A stretch of 8,066 nt of DNA from Actinomycetes bacterium (GTDB taxonomy: Bacteria; Actinomycetota; Acidimicrobiia; Acidimicrobiales; Microtrichaceae): NCBI GenBank assembly GCA_023423475.1, contig JAFAFN010000415.1, forward strand, positions 1 through 8,066, written 5' to 3'. Each line of letters opens with the position of its first letter. The first letter of the stretch is position 1. Positions 5,651-8,066 of the stretch are shown here, piece after piece. The notes under the pieces are model-generated. The model saw only the letters and a list, made by a program, of their open reading frames with translations, made no database searches and had not been told where the DNA came from. The position numbers were made by a program, and so were the translations under genes.

Positions 5651-5661
5651 TGGCGGGGCGG

Positions 5662-5667
5662 TAGGCT
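5662..5667 (+). promoter_or_regulatory. Candidate leaderless -10 of the TetR gene
   Basis: TAGGCT lies six bases before the ATG at 5674, the position expected of a -10 whose transcript begins at or next to the start codon. No good ribosome-binding site is seen before this ATG, which agrees with a leaderless mRNA. TTGTCA (5644-5649) is only 12 nt upstream, too close for a normal -35. Confidence 0.4.
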
Positions 5668-5673
5668 GCTGCC

Positions 5674-6300
5674 ATGGCGACCGACCGTGCCCCCCTGACG
5701 CGCGAACGCATCGCGCAGGAGGCACTCGCGCTGGTCGACGCCGACGGTCTCGAGGGCCTGACCATGCGCCGGCTGGCCGGACGCCTCGGGGTCGAGGCGA
5801 TGTCGCTGTACCACCACGTCGACGGCAAGCCGGACCTGCTCGTCGCGGTCGCCGACGCCGTGCTGTCGGAGATCGGCGGCTCGGATGCCGAGGACTGGCA
5901 GGCGCGCATCACCGACGTCTTCGGCCAGTTCCGCTCGGCCTGCCTCGCCCACCCGGGCGCGGTGCCGCTCGTCGTGGCGACCGGCTTCACGACGCCCTCG
6001 GCCCTGGCACCGATCGACACGATCCTCGGGGCGCTCGAGCAGGCCGGCATGGACGAGACCGGACGCGTGCTCCGCTTCCGACTGCTGCTGTCGTTCGCGC
6101 TCGGGGCGATCTCCTGCGAGCTCGCCGATGCCGCCGCGGCGCCGACCGACACGGACCCGCACGAGGGAGTCGACCTGTCGCGGCTGCCTCACCTCGTCGC
6201 GGTGGCCGAACGACTCATCGAGTGCGATCCGGCAGCGGACTTCGACGAGGGCCTGCGCCAGCTGCTCAACGCCCCCATCGAGCTGCCCGCGGCTCGCTGA
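5674..6300 (+). CDS. TetR/AcrR-family transcriptional repressor
   Basis: A 208 aa regulator. The N-terminal domain is typical: helix 1 TRERIAQEALALVDADG (9-25), then the helix-turn-helix GLTMRRLAGRLGVEAMSLYHHV (28-49) and the KPDLLVAVADAVL helix 4 (52-64). The wider shape of the C-terminal domain (70-208), with HPGAVPLVVATGFTTPSALAPIDTIL and a FRLLLSFALGAISCELAD helix, resembles the TetR_C_1 ligand-binding group, which responds to small hydrophobic or drug-like molecules. The ligand is not readable. The gene is divergent from the PPOX gene, and the two palindromes between them are its probable operators, implying autoregulation and co-regulation. The start is ATG 5674; alternatives upstream would enter the operator. 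Its stop is nine bases from the stop of the convergent sigma gene. Confidence 0.92.
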   Translation: MATDRAPLTRERIAQEALALVDADGLEGLTMRRLAGRLGVEAMSLYHHVDGKPDLLVAVADAVLSEIGGSDAEDWQARITDVFGQFRSACLAHPGAVPLVVATGFTTPSALAPIDTILGALEQAGMDETGRVLRFRLLLSFALGAISCELADAAAAPTDTDPHEGVDLSRLPHLVAVAERLIECDPAADFDEGLRQLLNAPIELPAAR

Positions 6301-6307
6301 GCGCGGG
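6286..6307. terminator. Hairpin at the TetR / ECF sigma convergent junction
   Basis: CCCGC (6286-6290) pairs with GCGGG (6303-6307), and GCTC (6292-6295) with GAGC (6299-6302), around a three-base loop, with one G bulged. The stem contains the TetR stop codon and ends just before the ECF sigma stop at 6310-6312. Only nine bases separate the two genes, so any shared terminator must overlap coding sequence. No T-run is present. Confidence 0.4.
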
Positions 6308-6309
6308 GC

Positions 6310-6855
6310 TCACTCCGCGATCGCGTCGCCCGTCGAGCCGAGCGCATCGAGCAGATCGGCCCGCGCACGTGACACCCGCGACCGGATCGTCCCGATGGGC
6401 ACGTCGCACACCTCGGCCGCCTCGCCGTAGGACAAGCCGATGACCTGGGTCATCACGAACGCCATGCGCCGGTCGTGCTCGAGCCCCGCGACCAACGCGT
6501 CCAGGTCGCGCACGTCGTCCTCTGCCGGGTCCGGCGAGAGGGCCTCCAACTCGTGCGACTGGGTTCGCAGGCGATCGACCAGCCGTCGCTGGCGGACGTT
6601 GCGGCGGATCGCGTCGACGCACGTGCGACGAGTGATCGTCAGCAGCCAGGTGCGAGCGCTCGAGTCGCCACGGAACCGGGCCAGCGCCGGGACCGCCCGG
6701 AGGTAGACCTCCTGGGTGAGGTCGTCGGCGGACTGCCGGTCGACCAGATGGGCGCACATCCGCCACACCTCGGCCTGGCTGGACCGGACGAAGGACGCGA
6801 GCGCGTGACGGTCGCCGTCCCCCGCATCGAGCGCCAGCCTGGTCAGATCGTCCAC
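6310..6855 (-). CDS. ECF sigma factor, SigC-like
   Basis: A 181 aa two-domain extracytoplasmic-function sigma factor. Region 2 (about 15-90) includes ALASFVRSSQAEVWRMCAHL, the conserved SADDLTQEVYLRAVPALARF (42-61) and SSARTWLLTITRRTCVDAIR (65-84). A variable linker rich in Asp and Glu follows (100-120). Region 4 (about 120-172) has the helix-turn-helix GLSYGEAAEVCDVPIGTIRSRVSRARADLL. Both regions resemble mycobacterial SigC in wording and length. The start chosen is GTG 6855-6853; an ATG at 6912 adds 19 mostly basic residues (MCHRRRSGTRRR...) outside the fold and would read through the candidate promoter. No ribosome-binding site is seen before the GTG, which suits a leaderless mRNA. It is head to head with a zinc-finger anti-sigma gene, its likely regulator. 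Confidence 0.9.
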   Translation of the reverse strand: MDDLTRLALDAGDGDRHALASFVRSSQAEVWRMCAHLVDRQSADDLTQEVYLRAVPALARFRGDSSARTWLLTITRRTCVDAIRRNVRQRRLVDRLRTQSHELEALSPDPAEDDVRDLDALVAGLEHDRRMAFVMTQVIGLSYGEAAEVCDVPIGTIRSRVSRARADLLDALGSTGDAIAE

Positions 6856-6863
6856 GAGCCCAA

Positions 6864-6891
6864 GTCTGAACGCGGCTCGCCGTCGAGTTCC
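6864..6891 (-). promoter_or_regulatory. Candidate ECF-type promoter of the sigma gene
   Basis: On the minus strand GGAACT (6891-6886) and TCAGAC (6869-6864) are separated by 16 nt. This resembles the GGAAC -35 of ECF-dependent promoters with an RpoE-like -10. The start point would fall at or within two bases of the GTG at 6855. The same -35 sequence stands before the divergent anti-sigma gene. Confidence 0.45.
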
Positions 6892-6962
6892 ACTCCGTCG
6901 CCGGTGACACATGCCGTCCCGGCGGTGTGACCAAGGACCCTGTCCGCCCAGCGCGGTGCCCA

Positions 6963-6990
6963 GGAACTCGATGGCCGCCCCGGACGACTA
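6963..6990 (+). promoter_or_regulatory. Candidate ECF-type promoter of the anti-sigma gene
   Basis: GGAACT (6963-6968) and CGACTA (6985-6990) are separated by 16 nt, and the ATG at 6998 begins seven bases later. The -35 and its downstream flank (GGAACTCGATGGC) match the element before the sigma gene at 12 of 13 positions. An alternative reading is that AGGA (6962-6965) is a ribosome-binding site for an ATG at 6971. Confidence 0.42.
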
Positions 6991-6997
6991 CCACCAC

Positions 6998-7597
6998 ATG
7001 ACGTGCTCTCCCTTCCGTGACGCGATCTCGGCACGACTCGACGGCGAGGAGTCGGGGCTCGACGACGCATCGATCGACGCACACCTCTCGACGTGCCCCG
7101 GCTGCACCGCGTTCGCCGCCGGCGCCGGACAGCTCCACCGGGCCAGCCGCCTGCGCAGCGCGGACGAGGTCCCGGACCTGGTGGGCGCGGTCCTGGCCAG
7201 GGTCGAGACGCCGAGACGTTCCCGCCCCGAGTGGGCCCGCTACGCACTCTTCGCCGTCGCGCTCTCGCAGCTCCTGCTGGCGCTGCCGGCGCTCCTGCTC
7301 GGCGACAGCCTCGGCGCGTCGGTGCACATCGCACGCGAGCTCGGCAGCTGGGACGTCGCCCTCGCCGTCGGCCTGCTCTACGCCGCCTGGCGGCCGGAGC
7401 GCTCCGCCGGCCTGTTGCCGTTCGCCGCAGCACTCGCCGCGACGATGGTGCTGACCGCAGTGCTCGACGTCGCGTCCGGTAGGGAGTCGGCGATCGCCGA
7501 GTCCCACCACCTGCTCGAGATCATCGGGCTGGTGCTCCTCGCGGTGCTCGCTCGGCCGGCCTGGCGGCGCACCGGGACCTCGATCAGCCCGGCCTGA
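6998..7597 (+). CDS. Zinc-finger (zf-HC2) multi-TM anti-sigma factor
   Basis: A 199 aa membrane protein from ATG 6998. Residues 1-40 form a zinc-binding anti-sigma domain: C3, then H29, C33 and C36 in AHLSTCPGC, the H-x3-C-x2-C motif. This domain normally grips an ECF sigma factor and may release it on redox or metal change. After a linker (40-78) come about four transmembrane helices: near 81-101 (YALFAVALSQLLLALPALLL), 118-131, 138-157 (AGLLPFAAALAATMVLTAVL) and 171-187 (LLEIIGLVLLAVLA). Histidines at 110, 170 and 171 lie close to the membrane segments. An ATG at 6971 with an AGGA five bases upstream would add nine residues (MAAPDDYHH) and cannot be excluded. It is divergent from the SigC-like sigma gene, its presumed partner, rather than downstream of it. 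Confidence 0.85.
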   Translation: MTCSPFRDAISARLDGEESGLDDASIDAHLSTCPGCTAFAAGAGQLHRASRLRSADEVPDLVGAVLARVETPRRSRPEWARYALFAVALSQLLLALPALLLGDSLGASVHIARELGSWDVALAVGLLYAAWRPERSAGLLPFAAALAATMVLTAVLDVASGRESAIAESHHLLEIIGLVLLAVLARPAWRRTGTSISPA

Positions 7598-7630
7598 GAC
7601 GCGCCACGCCGTTCGCCGGGCCCGGACGCG

Positions 7631-7675
7631 GACGTGCCGCCGGTCGATGCCGCAGCATCGGACCGACGGCACGTC
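7631..7675. terminator. Long bidirectional hairpin between anti-sigma and ccrA genes
   Basis: The arms 7631-7650 and 7655-7675 pair over about 19 base pairs with one C/A mismatch (7640/7666), one bulged G (7661) and a CGCA tetraloop (7651-7654). It lies in the 101 bp between convergent stop codons and is the longest inverted repeat noticed in the window. A terminator for both strands is the simplest reading, although no T-run follows. The rest of this gap shows nothing recognisable. Confidence 0.6.
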
Positions 7676-7698
7676 GGGAACCGCAGTTCAGCGAGTGA

Positions 7699-8066
7699 TC
7701 AGAGCTCGCCGCGGGCGTGGCGCTGGTACAGGGTGATCTTGTCCTCCCCGATGCGCTCACGCTTCTCCGGGTCGGTGATGCCCTGGCCGGCTTCGGGAGC
7801 CAGGCACAGCACGCCGATCTTGCCCTCGGCCTCGTTGTGGTGGACCTTGAGCGCCGCGGCACCGACCTCGTCGAGCGTGTAGACCTCGCTCATCACGGGC
7901 TGGATGGCGCCCTTGTCGATGAGGCGGTTCATCTCCCAGGCCTCCTGGTAGTTCGCGAAGTGCGAGCTGATGATGCTCTTGAGCTTCATCCACAGGTGAC
8001 GGTTGTCGTACTCGATCATGTAGCCGGAGGTCGCGGCGCAGGTGACGATCTTGCCGCCCTTCTTGG
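7699..8066 (-). CDS. ccrA: Crotonyl-CoA carboxylase/reductase, C-terminal part (cut by right edge)
   Basis: The last 121 residues are visible; the family is about 430-450 aa, so roughly the final quarter is seen and the start lies outside. The enzyme reduces and carboxylates crotonyl-CoA with NADPH and CO2 to ethylmalonyl-CoA, in the ethylmalonyl-CoA pathway for acetyl-CoA assimilation or as a supplier of polyketide extender units. It belongs to the medium-chain dehydrogenase/reductase superfamily. The visible part begins with KKGGKIVTCAATSGYMIEYD, the end of the nucleotide-binding domain. It continues with HLWMKLKSIISSHFANYQEA, the DKGAIQPVMSEVYTLDEVG segment and KVHHNEAEGKIGVLCLAPEA, all highly characteristic of Ccr proteins, and ends in a charged tail. 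It is convergent with the anti-sigma gene and shares no obvious regulatory link with its neighbours. Confidence 0.93.
   Translation of the reverse strand, partial: KKGGKIVTCAATSGYMIEYDNRHLWMKLKSIISSHFANYQEAWEMNRLIDKGAIQPVMSEVYTLDEVGAAALKVHHNEAEGKIGVLCLAPEAGQGITDPEKRERIGEDKITLYQRHARGEL

Noticed and set aside
6856..6912. Longer N terminus of the ECF sigma factor starting at 6912
   Set aside because: It adds a short Arg-rich peptide outside the fold and overlaps the candidate promoter; SigC-like proteins start near the chosen GTG.
6935..6945. GGAC-CCT-GTCC palindrome between the two divergent sigma-system genes
   Set aside because: Only four base pairs per arm and common by chance at this base composition; no second copy was seen nearby.
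6266..7672. A 468-codon minus-strand open frame across the zinc-finger anti-sigma and ECF sigma genes
   Set aside because: It is in a different frame from the sigma gene and antisense to the anti-sigma gene, and its Arg/Gly/Pro-rich translation has no recognisable fold.
1..8066. Mobile elements, CRISPR arrays, tRNA or rRNA genes
   Set aside because: No transposase or integrase motifs, no regularly spaced direct repeats and no tRNA-like or rRNA-like segments were found; gene style is uniform across the window.

Overview
The window is very GC-rich, with start codons split between ATG and GTG, several 1-8 nt gene overlaps and candidate leaderless starts. Together with crotonyl-CoA carboxylase/reductase, a SigB/SigF-type partner-switching cluster, a PPOX-class oxidoreductase and a SigC-like ECF factor, this points to a high-GC actinobacterium. 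An acidimicrobial lineage is plausible, but that is a judgement from protein style; no marker gene is present.

Left block (1-2753, all minus strand). A tight run reads right to left: a small coiled-coil/one-TM protein, a RsbW-like ATP-binding protein with a long N-terminal extension, a STAS anti-sigma antagonist, a second and degenerate RsbW-like protein, a SigB/SigF-family sigma factor, and a MmcQ/YjbR-family protein cut by the left edge. The last four overlap by 4, 8 and 4 nt and look translationally coupled. Inferred model: dephosphorylated STAS protein binds the anti-sigma protein and releases the sigma factor. The anti-sigma protein encoded beside the sigma factor lacks the N-box asparagine, while the upstream ATP-binding protein keeps it.

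Middle block (2754-4952, plus strand). After a 181 bp divergent intergenic region come a SRPBCC (polyketide-cyclase-like) protein and a cytoplasmic formylglycine-type sulfatase/phosphonate-ester hydrolase, joined by a one-base stop/start overlap.

Right-middle block (5011-6300). A PPOX-class flavin/F420 split-barrel protein (minus) is divergent from a TetR repressor (plus). The 96 bp between them carries two 13-bp palindromes, which are probably the TetR operators.

Right block (6310-8066). A SigC-like ECF sigma factor (minus) is head to head with a zinc-finger, multi-TM anti-sigma factor (plus). Both starts are preceded, at almost the same distance, by a near-identical GGAACTCGA element that could be the -35 site of this sigma factor. 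The right edge holds the C-terminal part of crotonyl-CoA carboxylase/reductase (minus), separated from the anti-sigma gene by a long hairpin. All three convergent junctions contain GC-rich hairpins. No RNA genes, mobile elements or CRISPR arrays were seen.
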